Assembly (NCBI GenBank): GCA_007127255.1
Contig: SKZS01000077.1
Location: 1-32,137, forward strand
Direction: 5' to 3'
DNA length: 32,137 nucleotides
From: Syntrophomonadaceae bacterium
GTDB lineage: Bacteria > Bacillota > Dethiobacteria > DTU022
The notes under the pieces were generated by a model that worked only from the letters and a program-made list of their open reading frames with translations, was not told where the DNA came from and ran no database searches. This document shows, in pieces, positions 23,684 through 31,763 of the stretch; position 1 is the stretch's first letter; each line of letters begins with the position of its first letter. The translations under genes were made by a program, and so were the position numbers.

Positions 23684-23877
23684 GTCAAGCTCCTTTCCTG
23701 GAATTATTCTATGGCTTTATAAATCTTATCACTTAGAAAGCCCTGTGACACATACTATTCTATCAAATTCGGACAGTACTTCAAAACTTTCATGATTAAA
23801 ATACAACCTGCTAATATAATACTGCCAGTATTTTGCCTTCTTAAAAACTAATAATCAAATTACAAGAGACCTATATA

Positions 23878-23905
23878 TTGCATTATTGTAATATTATGCT
23901 ATAAT
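23878..23905 (+). promoter_or_regulatory. promoter of CoA-disulfide reductase gene
   Basis: TTGCAT (23878-23883), 16-nt spacer, TATAAT (23900-23905), 35 bp before the GTG start codon. Confidence 0.6.
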
Positions 23906-23939
23906 CTTAATTAGCTAATCTTTGGAGAGGGTGTTTACT

Positions 23940-25607
23940 GTGTCATCTAAAGTTGTTATTGTCGGTGGAGTAGCCGGCGGGGCTTCTACTGCCGCCCGTC
24001 TGCGTCGCCTGAGTGAAGAAGCGGAAATCGTTTTGCTGGAACGCGGCGAATATATTTCTTACGCCAACTGCGGCCTTCCCTATTACATCGGAGGAACAAT
24101 CGAAGAAAGAGACAGCCTTTTTGTCATGACTCCGGAAAAGTTTAAGGCATGGCTGAATATTGATGTGCGAACCTTGAATGAAGCTGTTAGCATTGACCGC
24201 GAAAATAAGGAAATCGAGGTGTTGGACAAAACCACCAATCAGAAATACCGGGAAAGCTATGATTGCCTGGTTCTTTCACCGGGCGCCGAGCCGCTGCGCC
24301 CTCCCCTGCCCGGGATCAACAGCAAAGGCATTTACAGCCTGAGAACAGTCAATGATGCTGACCGTATTTTTGATCACTTGAAAGAAAAATGCCCGCAAAA
24401 AGCTGTTGTAGTAGGGGCCGGTTATATTGGCCTGGAGATGGCCGAAAACCTGTACCACCGCGGCCTGGAGGTCACCGTTGTGGAACTCGCTCCCCAGGTT
24501 CTGCCGCCTGTTGACGCTGATATGGCAGCACTGGTTCAACAATATCTGCGCGCCAGGGGTGTACAGCTTCATTTAGGCAGTGGTGTTAAACAGTTCCATC
24601 AAACTGAAAAAGGCGGTCTTGAAGTTGAACTAAACAACGGCGAACTGTTGGAATCCGACCTTATAATCCTTTCAATTGGTGTAAAACCGGAAACGAAGCT
24701 GGCCCAGGAGGCCGGATTAGCGGTCGAAAGGGGAATAAAGGTTAACGAACAGATGCAGACGAGCGACCCTTCAATATATGCTTTAGGTGATGCTGTTGAG
24801 GTTATCCACCTGATCACCGGTAAACCGGCAGTAATTCCCCTGGCCGGACCTGCCAATAAGCAGGGGCGTATTGTCGCAAACAACATCGCCGGAAAATTTG
24901 ATACTTACAAAGGAACCCAGGGCACCTCCGTTTTAAAAATATTTGATATGACTGTTGCTACAACGGGCGCAAATGAGCGAATTCTAAATGATGCAGGCTT
25001 AGAATACCAGAGCATTATTATTCATCCCAATGACCATGCCGGTTATTATCCCGGGGCCTCTCCCCTGTCGCTCAAGCTGCTTTTCAGCCCCGAAGGAACT
25101 ATACTGGGTGCCCAGGCTCTGGGTTACGGAGGAGTGGAAAAACGGATTGACGTGCTTGCTACCGCCTTGCGCGCAAGCAGCAGCATCTATGATCTGCAGG
25201 AGCTGGAGCTGGCCTATGCTCCGCCATACTCTTCGGCAAAGGATCCGGTCAATATGGCCGGCTTTGTTGCCGGCAACAAGCTGCAAAATGGTTATGAAAC
25301 CATCGAAGCGCTTGAATTGCTGGAATCAGTTTCGGATAATATGCAAATAATTGATGTGCGTGAAGCAGAAGAATTTGAACTCGGCAATATCCCGGGCAGT
25401 ATAAATATCCCCCTGGGACAACTGCGCGAGCAACTGGAAATACTTGATCGCAAAAAGGAAGCAGTCACCTACTGCAGTGTCGGCCTGCGCTCTTACCTGG
25501 CATCGCGCATTCTTATCCTAAACGGTTTTAAAAAAGTGCGTAACTTAAATGGCGGCTACCATATATTCCAGGCTTTACAAAGTGAAAATAACAACTCAAA
25601 AACATAA
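23940..25607 (+). CDS. CoA-disulfide reductase with C-terminal rhodanese domain
   Basis: 555-residue fusion. Residues 1-450 are an FAD/NAD(P)H oxidoreductase: FAD motif VVIVGGVAGGASTAARLRR, single redox cysteine C44 in YANCGLPYYIGG (position 43/44 as in CoA-disulfide reductases and NADH oxidases), NAD motif AVVVGAGYIGLEMAENL, second FAD contact YALGDAVEV, then the dimerisation domain with YPGASPLSLKLLF. Residues about 460-555 are a rhodanese domain with active loop CSVGLRS. Known relatives reduce CoA persulfide/disulfide and polysulfide. GTG 23940 chosen, 6-9 nt after GGAGAGGGTG; the in-frame TTG at 23922 overlaps the site. Single gene, ending in a strong hairpin repeat. Confidence 0.92.
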   Translation: MSSKVVIVGGVAGGASTAARLRRLSEEAEIVLLERGEYISYANCGLPYYIGGTIEERDSLFVMTPEKFKAWLNIDVRTLNEAVSIDRENKEIEVLDKTTNQKYRESYDCLVLSPGAEPLRPPLPGINSKGIYSLRTVNDADRIFDHLKEKCPQKAVVVGAGYIGLEMAENLYHRGLEVTVVELAPQVLPPVDADMAALVQQYLRARGVQLHLGSGVKQFHQTEKGGLEVELNNGELLESDLIILSIGVKPETKLAQEAGLAVERGIKVNEQMQTSDPSIYALGDAVEVIHLITGKPAVIPLAGPANKQGRIVANNIAGKFDTYKGTQGTSVLKIFDMTVATTGANERILNDAGLEYQSIIIHPNDHAGYYPGASPLSLKLLFSPEGTILGAQALGYGGVEKRIDVLATALRASSSIYDLQELELAYAPPYSSAKDPVNMAGFVAGNKLQNGYETIEALELLESVSDNMQIIDVREAEEFELGNIPGSINIPLGQLREQLEILDRKKEAVTYCSVGLRSYLASRILILNGFKKVRNLNGGYHIFQALQSENNNSKT

Positions 25608-25611
25608 GAAG

Positions 25612-25657
25612 GTGGGACAAGGGGACAGGTTCCTTGTCCCACACTTTTTCCCTCTCT
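25612..25657 (+). repeat. GTGGGACAAG palindromic repeat, copy 1 (likely terminator)
   Basis: Perfect 11-bp stem GTGGGACAAGG / CCTTGTCCCAC around a 9-nt loop GGACAGGTT, followed by ACTTTTTCCCTCTCT. It starts 4 bp after the CoA-disulfide reductase stop and could end its transcript. Copy 2 follows directly in the same orientation. Confidence 0.85.
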
Positions 25658-25659
25658 CA

Positions 25660-25703
25660 GGGACAAGGGGACAGGTTCCTTGTCCCACACTTTTTCCCTC
25701 TCT
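25660..25703 (+). repeat. GTGGGACAAG palindromic repeat, copy 2
   Basis: Direct repeat of copy 1 from GGGACAAGG to the T-rich tail, identical over about 44 bases including the tail ACTTTTTCCCTCTCT. Its left arm is shortened (AGGGACAAGG instead of GTGGGACAAGG), so the stem is about 9 bp. Confidence 0.85.
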
Positions 25704-25757
25704 GAAGGAAACAAACAGGCCACATAGAAGTACCTGTTAATAATTCTTTGGAGAGGA

Positions 25758-26294
25758 ATGGGCACAGTGAAAAATACCGCTTTCATTCTTTTAATTGTTG
25801 TCTTTTTTGTTTTAGTGGTGACATTTTATCTTGGTGGGACTCCCCTTGTTGCAGAGGGTTTGACCCGGGCAGGAGAAACCGCGATGCGGGCCTCCCTGCT
25901 TATTATCACTGCTTTTATTGTTATTGGCCAACTGCAGGTAATGATTTCTTCCGAGATGATAAAAAAATGGCTGGATAAGTATTCTGGCAATAAAAGTTTA
26001 GTTTACAGTTCCCTGGCAGGCGGCCTTTTCCCCGGAGGACCATATATATTCTACCCTTTTTTAGCAGGATTTAAGGGCAAGGGCATTCCTTTCTATATCA
26101 TTTTTTCTTTCGTTATTGGCAAGCAAAACTATGACTTTACCCGCCTGCCCCTGGAAATCAGCCTGACCACCCCCGGCTTAGCGATCTTAAGAAATATTAT
26201 TACTCTTCCTTTCCCCTTTATAATGGGCTTGATCGTCAGACGTTTTTTCCCAAAAGGTTTTGGGGAGAAGTATAGGGAACAGGGTGAACAGTAA
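25758..26294 (+). CDS. permease half-protein 1 (DUF318/ArsP-like)
   Basis: 178-residue membrane protein with about five helices, similar to half of the predicted permease family PF03773 (COG0701, ArsP-like). Marker features: helix TAFILLIVVFFVLVVTFYLG, MISSEMIKKWLDKYSG, GGLFPGGPYIFYPFLAGFKGKGIPFY and a second membrane block ending in LPFPFIMGLIVRRFF. Classical members have both halves in one chain of about 300 residues; here the second half is the next gene, whose ATG overlaps this stop. Start ATG 25758 is 4 nt from GGAG; GTG 25767 with spacing 10 is an alternative. Substrate unknown. Confidence 0.78.
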   Translation: MGTVKNTAFILLIVVFFVLVVTFYLGGTPLVAEGLTRAGETAMRASLLIITAFIVIGQLQVMISSEMIKKWLDKYSGNKSLVYSSLAGGLFPGGPYIFYPFLAGFKGKGIPFYIIFSFVIGKQNYDFTRLPLEISLTTPGLAILRNIITLPFPFIMGLIVRRFFPKGFGEKYREQGEQ

Positions 26295-26779
26295 TGGCGA
26301 TGCCGACCATAGTATTTTTGATCCTGGCTGTTATTCTTTTTTTGATAAACCTGAGGAGCGGCAAACACTGGGAAGGTTTAAGGAGCGCGGTTAAACAATT
26401 TATTGTTGTCCTGCCGGTTATCCTGCTGGCCATGTTGCTGGCAGGATTGCTCGAAATTCTGATCCCCGAAGAATTCATTAAGCGCTGGTTGTCCCAGGAA
26501 GCCGGGTTGACCGGAATTATACTTGGCACTTTTGGCGGCATGCTTATGGCTTTCGGCCCTTATGCATCTTATCCAATTATAGCTACTATTTATCATGCCG
26601 GTGCCGGCCTTGGTACGACCATAGCGCTGCTGGCAGGATGGACTTACCTCAGCCTGTCAAGAATACCCTTTGAAAGCAGTTTTTTAGGCTTGAGATTCAC
26701 TTTCTTACGGATGACGCTGGGGTTAATATTTACTATCCTTGCCGGAGTTATCGCTCATTTGATTGAACTGCTTTTTTAA
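26294..26779 (+). CDS. permease half-protein 2 (DUF318/ArsP-like)
   Basis: 161-residue partner of the preceding half-permease, with about four or five helices. It repeats the same layout: LLEILIPEEFIKRWLSQEAG corresponds to MISSEMIKKWLDKYSG, and GGMLMAFGPYASYPIIATIYHAGAG to GGLFPGGPYIFYPFLAGFKGKG. Thus the two proteins look like duplicated halves, which would assemble as a heterodimer. ATG at 26294 overlaps the upstream stop by one base (TAATG), so translation is coupled. Converges with the YaiI-type gene. Confidence 0.78.
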   Translation: MAMPTIVFLILAVILFLINLRSGKHWEGLRSAVKQFIVVLPVILLAMLLAGLLEILIPEEFIKRWLSQEAGLTGIILGTFGGMLMAFGPYASYPIIATIYHAGAGLGTTIALLAGWTYLSLSRIPFESSFLGLRFTFLRMTLGLIFTILAGVIAHLIELLF

Positions 26780-26803
26780 CCTGCTCAAGCAGATATTTCA
26801 GGG

Positions 26804-27247
26804 TCAATTTTCAACAGCTTCATTGATCATTTCGTCCAGTACTTTTAAAAAGTTTAAGTCATTTTTTACCGTACGTTTCCTGGGCCCCCTGGTCCTGCCC
26901 CCACTGCGGCGGTATTTGGCTTTCATCGCCCGTTCTTCCAATAAAAAGTCTATATTTTCCGGCCTGTATTCTCTGCCATTGGGACTTAAACATCTGGCCT
27001 GCTTTCCGACAATCATCGCAGCCAGGCCCCAATCCTGGGTAACAACGATATCACCCTTTTCGGTAAGGTTCATGACCTTAAGATCAGCTTCCTGTGAATC
27101 ACTTCCGACGACAACATGATGGTCCGATTCAATATCATGATTAAAACTGGCCACCGTCCATACCTCAATATTGTATTTGCGGCCCATATCAAAACATGCC
27201 TGCAGCACTCCCTTAGGGCAGGCATCTGCATCCACGATTACTTTCAT
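26804..27247 (-). CDS. YaiI/YqxD family protein (DUF188, UPF0178)
   Basis: 147-residue member of DUF188, a PIN-like fold family of unknown role. Family motifs are complete: KVIVDADACPKG at the start, the VVVGSDSQEADLKVMNLTEKGDIVVTQDWGLAAM block with conserved aspartates, and NGREYRPENIDFLLEERAMKAKYRRSGGRTRGPRKRT. The acidic residues suggest a nuclease-like site, but activity is unproven. ATG 27247, ribosome site GAAGGG about 12 nt upstream. Sits between the permease pair (convergent) and the large inverted repeat after cysE. Confidence 0.9.
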   Translation of the reverse strand: MKVIVDADACPKGVLQACFDMGRKYNIEVWTVASFNHDIESDHHVVVGSDSQEADLKVMNLTEKGDIVVTQDWGLAAMIVGKQARCLSPNGREYRPENIDFLLEERAMKAKYRRSGGRTRGPRKRTVKNDLNFLKVLDEMINEAVEN

Positions 27248-27339
27248 AGCAGCTAAAATCCCTTCTTTGACGAATATTTATCGGTTAAAAGGCACAGAGG
27301 TTCCCTGGATGGTTAATAAAGCCAAAAATGGAGCGATAT

Positions 27340-27400
27340 GGTGGGACAAGTGACCTGTCCCCTTGTCCCGGGGACAGGGGGACAGGTCACTTGTCCCACC
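27340..27400 (-). repeat. 61-bp near-perfect inverted repeat (GTGGGACAAG family, copy 3)
   Basis: Two 30-base arms (27340-27369 and 27371-27400) around one central base at 27370. They pair completely except 27363/27377, which is a T-G wobble on one strand. The arms begin GGTGGGACAAGTGACCTGT and share the GGGACAAG and GGGGACAGG words with the repeats at 25612-25703. It starts 9 bp beyond the cysE stop, so it would fold at the 3' end of that mRNA. Confidence 0.88.
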
Positions 27401-27409
27401 TGGTAAGCA

Positions 27410-28393
27410 TCAGCCGGAATGGGAATCCTTCTTATCAGAGCCCTGGCGGTAAATCAGCTGCGGTGTTTCTATAAGCACCTGCGTATCGGGCGGCACCGAT
27501 TCTGTTAGCCAGACGTTACCACCGATTACAGATCTTGCTCCAATGGTAGTACTGCCTCCGAGGATTGTGGCCCCCGAATAAATAATCACTTCATCTTCAA
27601 TGTCGGGATGGCGCTTCCGGCCCCGGTATTTATCGCCTGCCCCGCGGGGCAGGGAAAGCGCGCCTAAGGTTACACCCTGGTAAATGCGAACATCTTTACC
27701 GATTGTAGTCGTTTCACCGATCACTACCCCCGTTCCATGGTCTATCACAAAGCGTTCGGCAATTTCCGCCCCCGGGTGAATATCGATACCGGTCTGCCCG
27801 TGGGCATGTTCGGTCATGATCCTGGGTAAAAGCGGCACCTCGTTTTTATACAGAAGGTTTGCCACCCTGTAAACTGTAATTGCATAAATACCCGGGTAAC
27901 TGAAAATTATTTCATCATAGCTCCGGGAAGCAGGATCTCCTTCATATGCAGCTTTAACATCTTCCTCCAGGGTATCCCTGATAGCAGGGATATTATCTAA
28001 AACCTTCAGGGTAATATCATAACCGGAATCAATGCACTCCCGGCAGGTCAGGTTGTAGCGTATGCAATCGTGACGAATGCTGCTGATGACCTGCTCGGAG
28101 AGCATCATAAAAAGCTCAGTTACTCCCTGACCGATATAATAGCTTAAGTTAACCGGATCGATCTTTTCAGGATTAAAATATCCCGGGAATATTATCTCCA
28201 TCAGTTTATTGATGATGTTTACTACAGACTCTTTAGAAGGTATCGGTTCAAAATCGACATGGCTGTTACATTTACGCTCATTACAGCTATCAATAATTTT
28301 TTTTGTTACCTGGGGCAGTTTTTTGCGATAGCCCGCCAGGATTTCTTCTTCTGTAAGACAATTGCTATCTTTTCTTTGGCCATGGTCTGCCAT
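27410..28393 (-). CDS. cysE: serine O-acetyltransferase (EpsC/CysE type)
   Basis: 327 residues. Makes O-acetylserine from serine and acetyl-CoA, the first step of cysteine synthesis. The N-terminal 175 residues are a long helical extension characteristic of the EpsC/SrpH group, including YYIGQGVTELFMMLSEQ. The left-handed beta-helix begins HGQTGIDIHPGAEI with the catalytic histidines in IDHGTGVVIGE and the hexapeptide series up to IGARSVIGGNVWL. ATG with GGAG 9 nt upstream. Together with the synthase at 17081-18040 it offers de novo cysteine formation. It stands alone and is followed by the large inverted repeat. Confidence 0.92.
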   Translation of the reverse strand: MADHGQRKDSNCLTEEEILAGYRKKLPQVTKKIIDSCNERKCNSHVDFEPIPSKESVVNIINKLMEIIFPGYFNPEKIDPVNLSYYIGQGVTELFMMLSEQVISSIRHDCIRYNLTCRECIDSGYDITLKVLDNIPAIRDTLEEDVKAAYEGDPASRSYDEIIFSYPGIYAITVYRVANLLYKNEVPLLPRIMTEHAHGQTGIDIHPGAEIAERFVIDHGTGVVIGETTTIGKDVRIYQGVTLGALSLPRGAGDKYRGRKRHPDIEDEVIIYSGATILGGSTTIGARSVIGGNVWLTESVPPDTQVLIETPQLIYRQGSDKKDSHSG

Positions 28394-28709
28394 TATCTAT
28401 CACTCCAAACAATTCGAACAACTTTAATTATTTTTTAAGCTTTTTTTCAATAGATATACTTACAGTTAAATTATACACCTAAAGTTTGACTGACTTCAAT
28501 AAAGGCAGCTGCAATGATTTGAAATCTCCTGCGGAAAACCACATGACTTGATGAAATCCCTGGAAAAATTTCTCTTTACAGCCTATATATTAATAGCTTT
28601 AGTTGTTGAGCTCTATGTAAAGCAAGTGGATTTTTAGTTTTTGAAAAGGCCCGGGTTATGCTATACTTTAATGGCCGATTCGGAAGGATTGCCCGGAGGT
28701 GTTCATCAG
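28394..28709. promoter_or_regulatory. divergent intergenic region, cysE / GH18 gene
   Basis: 316 bp. On the plus strand TATACT (28662-28667) preceded by TTGAAA (28641-28646, 15-nt spacer) or TTTTTG (28638-28643, 18 nt) is a likely promoter for the GH18 gene. Transcription would begin near 28674, after the first in-frame ATGs, which supports the TTG start at 28710. Nothing else was recognised. Confidence 0.5.
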
Positions 28710-29843
28710 TTGAGATTAACGAAAAACAGGCGCCAAAACTCCAGACTGTTTTCCTGGAATCAAAAAATAACCGGATTAGCCATAATCATCTTTACGCTTG
28801 CAGTGCTTATAGCAGTAATATTTTATGGTTTTTTTCAGGTTGATCCGTCCATTGATAGAGCTGAAGTAGGCAAAACTGAACCATCCGAACCGCTGGTTAT
28901 CGTCTGGGAGTATGCGGCAATCGAAGCTGAACCGTCAACAATCAGCCAGATGCCTTCACTCCAGGTTGTTTCACCAACCTGGTTTCATATCATAGACGAA
29001 ACAGGTACCATAGATAGTCAATTTGACAAAGATTATCTCATTTGGGCAAGGGAACGCGGCTACGATGTCTGGGCCCTGGTTACCAATAGCTTCGATCCTG
29101 ATATAACTGCAGCCATTCTCAGCAATGAGGAGATCCGGCACAGCATTGTTGACGATCTAATCAACCTGGCCCTTAAATATGAGCTTGAAGGTCTTAATAT
29201 TGATTTCGAAAACTTTCACAGCGATTATCGCGATCTCTTCACGAAATTCGTAAGTGAACTGGCAGAACGCTGCCGCGAAGAACATATAATCGTTTCGGTT
29301 GATGTAACGATGATCTCAAACTCGACATACTGGAGTGCCGGTTATGACCGCGCCGCCCTGGCTGAAGCGGCAGACTACATTATCCTGATGGCTTATGATG
29401 AACACTGGGTTTCATCACCGGTAGCCGGTTCTGTAGCTTCTCTGCCGTGGGTGGAGCGCGGCCTGGAACGGGTGTTAAACGAAGTTCCCCCGGAAAAACT
29501 AATCCTGGGTGTACCTTTCTACACCCGCTTATGGCAAATAGATAAATCAGGTGATGAGCCGTTAGTTTTAAACAGCTGGGCCTACTCCATGCACAGGGCA
29601 GAAGAAATAATTGAGGAAAATGAAGCAAATCTACACTGGGACGGTGACGCTCTTCAATACGTAGCAACCTATACCAAAAACGGCCTGGACTATGTAATGT
29701 GGCTTGAAGATACTACTTCGACGAGTTACCGCCTGGAGTTAGTCAGCCGTTATGAACTGGCAGGCATGGCCGCCTGGAGGCGCGGTCTGGAAAAAGAGGA
29801 AATATGGCTGCTTATAGATGATTGGCTAACAACCACCAGGTAA
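28710..29843 (+). CDS. membrane-anchored GH18-family glycoside hydrolase-like protein
   Basis: 377 residues. Cytoplasmic basic tail (RLTKNRRQNSRLF), one membrane helix ITGLAIIIFTLAVLIAVIFYGFF at about 20-43, then an extracellular GH18 TIM barrel like the Bacillus spore-lytic YaaH/YvbX group. The catalytic strand reads LEGLNIDFENF, matching DGxxxDxE with the acid glutamate and preceding aspartate kept. Later YIILMAYDEHW and LILGVPFYTRLW are typical GH18 strands, and GMAAWRRGLE is the C-terminal tryptophan strand. No LysM or SH3 wall-binding domain. TTG 28710 chosen (8 nt after GGAGGTG) over upstream in-frame ATGs without sites. Probable substrate: peptidoglycan or chitin-like glycan. Confidence 0.87.
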   Translation: MRLTKNRRQNSRLFSWNQKITGLAIIIFTLAVLIAVIFYGFFQVDPSIDRAEVGKTEPSEPLVIVWEYAAIEAEPSTISQMPSLQVVSPTWFHIIDETGTIDSQFDKDYLIWARERGYDVWALVTNSFDPDITAAILSNEEIRHSIVDDLINLALKYELEGLNIDFENFHSDYRDLFTKFVSELAERCREEHIIVSVDVTMISNSTYWSAGYDRAALAEAADYIILMAYDEHWVSSPVAGSVASLPWVERGLERVLNEVPPEKLILGVPFYTRLWQIDKSGDEPLVLNSWAYSMHRAEEIIEENEANLHWDGDALQYVATYTKNGLDYVMWLEDTTSTSYRLELVSRYELAGMAAWRRGLEKEEIWLLIDDWLTTTR

Positions 29844-30013
29844 GTGTATAATGAGCTTAAATCAGCATATTTTATGAAGTGAGACCAATTATAACCGGGC
29901 CAACACTGTAACCCCACAACTGCGAAGTATATCTTGTCATTTCCAGAACTCCGGAGTAAAATCTAAACAGTATAAGAGTCAACTATAAACTTGCAGGAGC
30001 GTCAATTACCGCT

Positions 30014-30769
30014 GTGAAAAAACCCGGCCAGCCTTATTCCGGATTCGCCGATATTTACGATCAGATAATGTGCAGCGTAGATTATGAAGCCTGGGCTGAC
30101 TACGTGGAACAACTGCTCAACCGCTTCTCGAAAAACCCCCGTTCCCTGGTTGATTTGGCCTGCGGCACAGGAAATTCTACTCTGCCCTTCGCCCGTCGCG
30201 GTTACCTGACCGCGGGAGTAGACCTCTCCCCCGAAATGTTGGAACGGGCCCGCAGCAAAACAGCCCAAAATGGACTCCGGGCTAATTTTTTTGAACAGGA
30301 CCTCCGCCGCCTTGACCTGCCGGAGGAGTACGATTTAGCCCTGCTTTTCCAGGACGGCTTCAACTATATCCTCAGCGAAAAAGAATTATCCGAAGCAATT
30401 AACCAGGTTTACCAGGCGCTGAAACCTGGTTCGCTATTCATTTTCGACCTGACCCGCCCATCGCTACGCTCAGATGGCGATACCGGGAATGTATCGTGGG
30501 CTGATCAGGATGATTACGCCTTGATCGTGGAGAGCAGCTATAGTTCCAAAGAAGACCTCTGGTCAGCCCGGTTAACTGTTTTCCAAAAGTTAGAAAACGG
30601 CTTCTACAGAAAGTTCCAGGAGATGCACCATGAAAAAGATCACGATCCGGACCTGGTTGCCAGGCTGTTGGAAAAGACCGGGTTTAAATTGCTGGACATC
30701 TACCCCAGTTTCAGTCTGGAACCGGCAGGCAGTTCTGAGCCGAAACTTACCTTTGTTGCTGAAACATAA
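30014..30769 (+). CDS. class I SAM-dependent methyltransferase
   Basis: 251 residues. N-terminal YSGFADIYDQIM, SAM motif I VDLACGTGNSTLPFARRGY near residue 47, motif II acidic end GVDLSPEMLERAR, and LALLFQDGFNYILSE in the post-II region; the C-terminal half resembles small-molecule methyltransferases of the UbiE-like/Methyltransf_25 type. Start GTG 30014; the nearest ribosome-like GGAG is 14 nt away, so the start is uncertain. The preceding 170 bp shows nothing else, and the gene stands alone between the GH18 gene and convergent trpA. Substrate cannot be predicted. Confidence 0.85.
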   Translation: MKKPGQPYSGFADIYDQIMCSVDYEAWADYVEQLLNRFSKNPRSLVDLACGTGNSTLPFARRGYLTAGVDLSPEMLERARSKTAQNGLRANFFEQDLRRLDLPEEYDLALLFQDGFNYILSEKELSEAINQVYQALKPGSLFIFDLTRPSLRSDGDTGNVSWADQDDYALIVESSYSSKEDLWSARLTVFQKLENGFYRKFQEMHHEKDHDPDLVARLLEKTGFKLLDIYPSFSLEPAGSSEPKLTFVAET

Positions 30770-30980
30770 AAATAACCTGGATAAAAATCTCCAGCCCCTT
30801 TTTCCGCTTCGAAAACAGCCAAATAGATCAATAAACTTTTAAGTATCGGTAATAACACTGCATAACAATGCAGGCTAACAATTTATTCACTTGGCCTGCC
30901 ATAGATTGCGCCGGACACAATTTTCAGAACTGACAATTCGAAACCTTATTGCCTGCCCCTGGTTAAAGAGCAGCACATTT

Positions 30981-31763
30981 TTACTTGAAGGCCTCAAGAT
31001 AGGATTTAACCCGTTCTGTTATTTCCTTTTTTCCTCCTCCTTCTTCCACCAACCTGACTATCGCACTGCCAATGATCACGGCGTCTCCTTCATCACCAAG
31101 CGACGCCACCTGCTGCGGACGGGAAATTCCGAACCCGAGGGCCAGGGGCATATCAGTATAAGAACGAACCCGCTTTAACAGCTCTCGGCCCGACGCAGGG
31201 ATATCTTCTCTTGCCCCGGTAACACCTGTAACAGAAACACAGTAGATAAAACCTCCCGCCTGCTGGGTGGTGGCACGGATTCGTTCAGTTGAACTGGTAG
31301 GCGAAAGGAGGTTAATAAAGTGGATGCCGGCATTGGTCAAGACCCGACTCAGGGTTTCACTTTCCTCGAGGGGCAAATCCGGAACGATTATTCCATCAAT
31401 GCCACTCTTCCGGGCATCTTCTACGAAACGATCGATTCCGTATGATAAAACCGGGTTGTAATAGCTCATAATAAGAAGTGGGATATCAGTCTTAGAACGT
31501 AATTTAGCAGCCAGGTTAAGCACATCATTTAAAGTTACCCCCTTTTTTAGGGCTCGGGCTGAAGCAGCCTGGATAACCGGGCCATCGGCAACGGGATCAG
31601 AAAAGGGGACTCCCAATTCGACCATGGCGACACCGCTGAGCGCCATTTCCATCACAAGGTCTTCTGTAGCTGCCAGATCAGGATCGCCGGCCGTCAGGTA
31701 GGCAATAACGCCTTTGCGACCTGCAGCTCTTAAGCTTTTAAACCTCTTGTCTATCCTGTTCAT
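30981..31763 (-). CDS. trpA: tryptophan synthase alpha chain
   Basis: 260 residues, full length. Cleaves indole-3-glycerol phosphate to indole, which passes to the beta chain. Catalytic glutamate and aspartate are in VELGVPFSDPVADGPVIQ near residues 49-60; phosphate contacts are in ALGFGISRPQQV and VIIGSAIVRLVEE. ATG overlaps the trpB stop (ATGA). It is the last gene of a trp operon entering from the right. The 211 bp between it and the methyltransferase contain only a weak CTGCAT/ATGCAG hairpin. Confidence 0.97.
   Translation of the reverse strand: MNRIDKRFKSLRAAGRKGVIAYLTAGDPDLAATEDLVMEMALSGVAMVELGVPFSDPVADGPVIQAASARALKKGVTLNDVLNLAAKLRSKTDIPLLIMSYYNPVLSYGIDRFVEDARKSGIDGIIVPDLPLEESETLSRVLTNAGIHFINLLSPTSSTERIRATTQQAGGFIYCVSVTGVTGAREDIPASGRELLKRVRSYTDMPLALGFGISRPQQVASLGDEGDAVIIGSAIVRLVEEGGGKKEITERVKSYLEAFK

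Noticed and set aside
30770..30980. CTGCAT/ATGCAG hairpin as terminator of trpA
   Set aside because: Stem too short and followed by mixed sequence, so not supported as a terminator.
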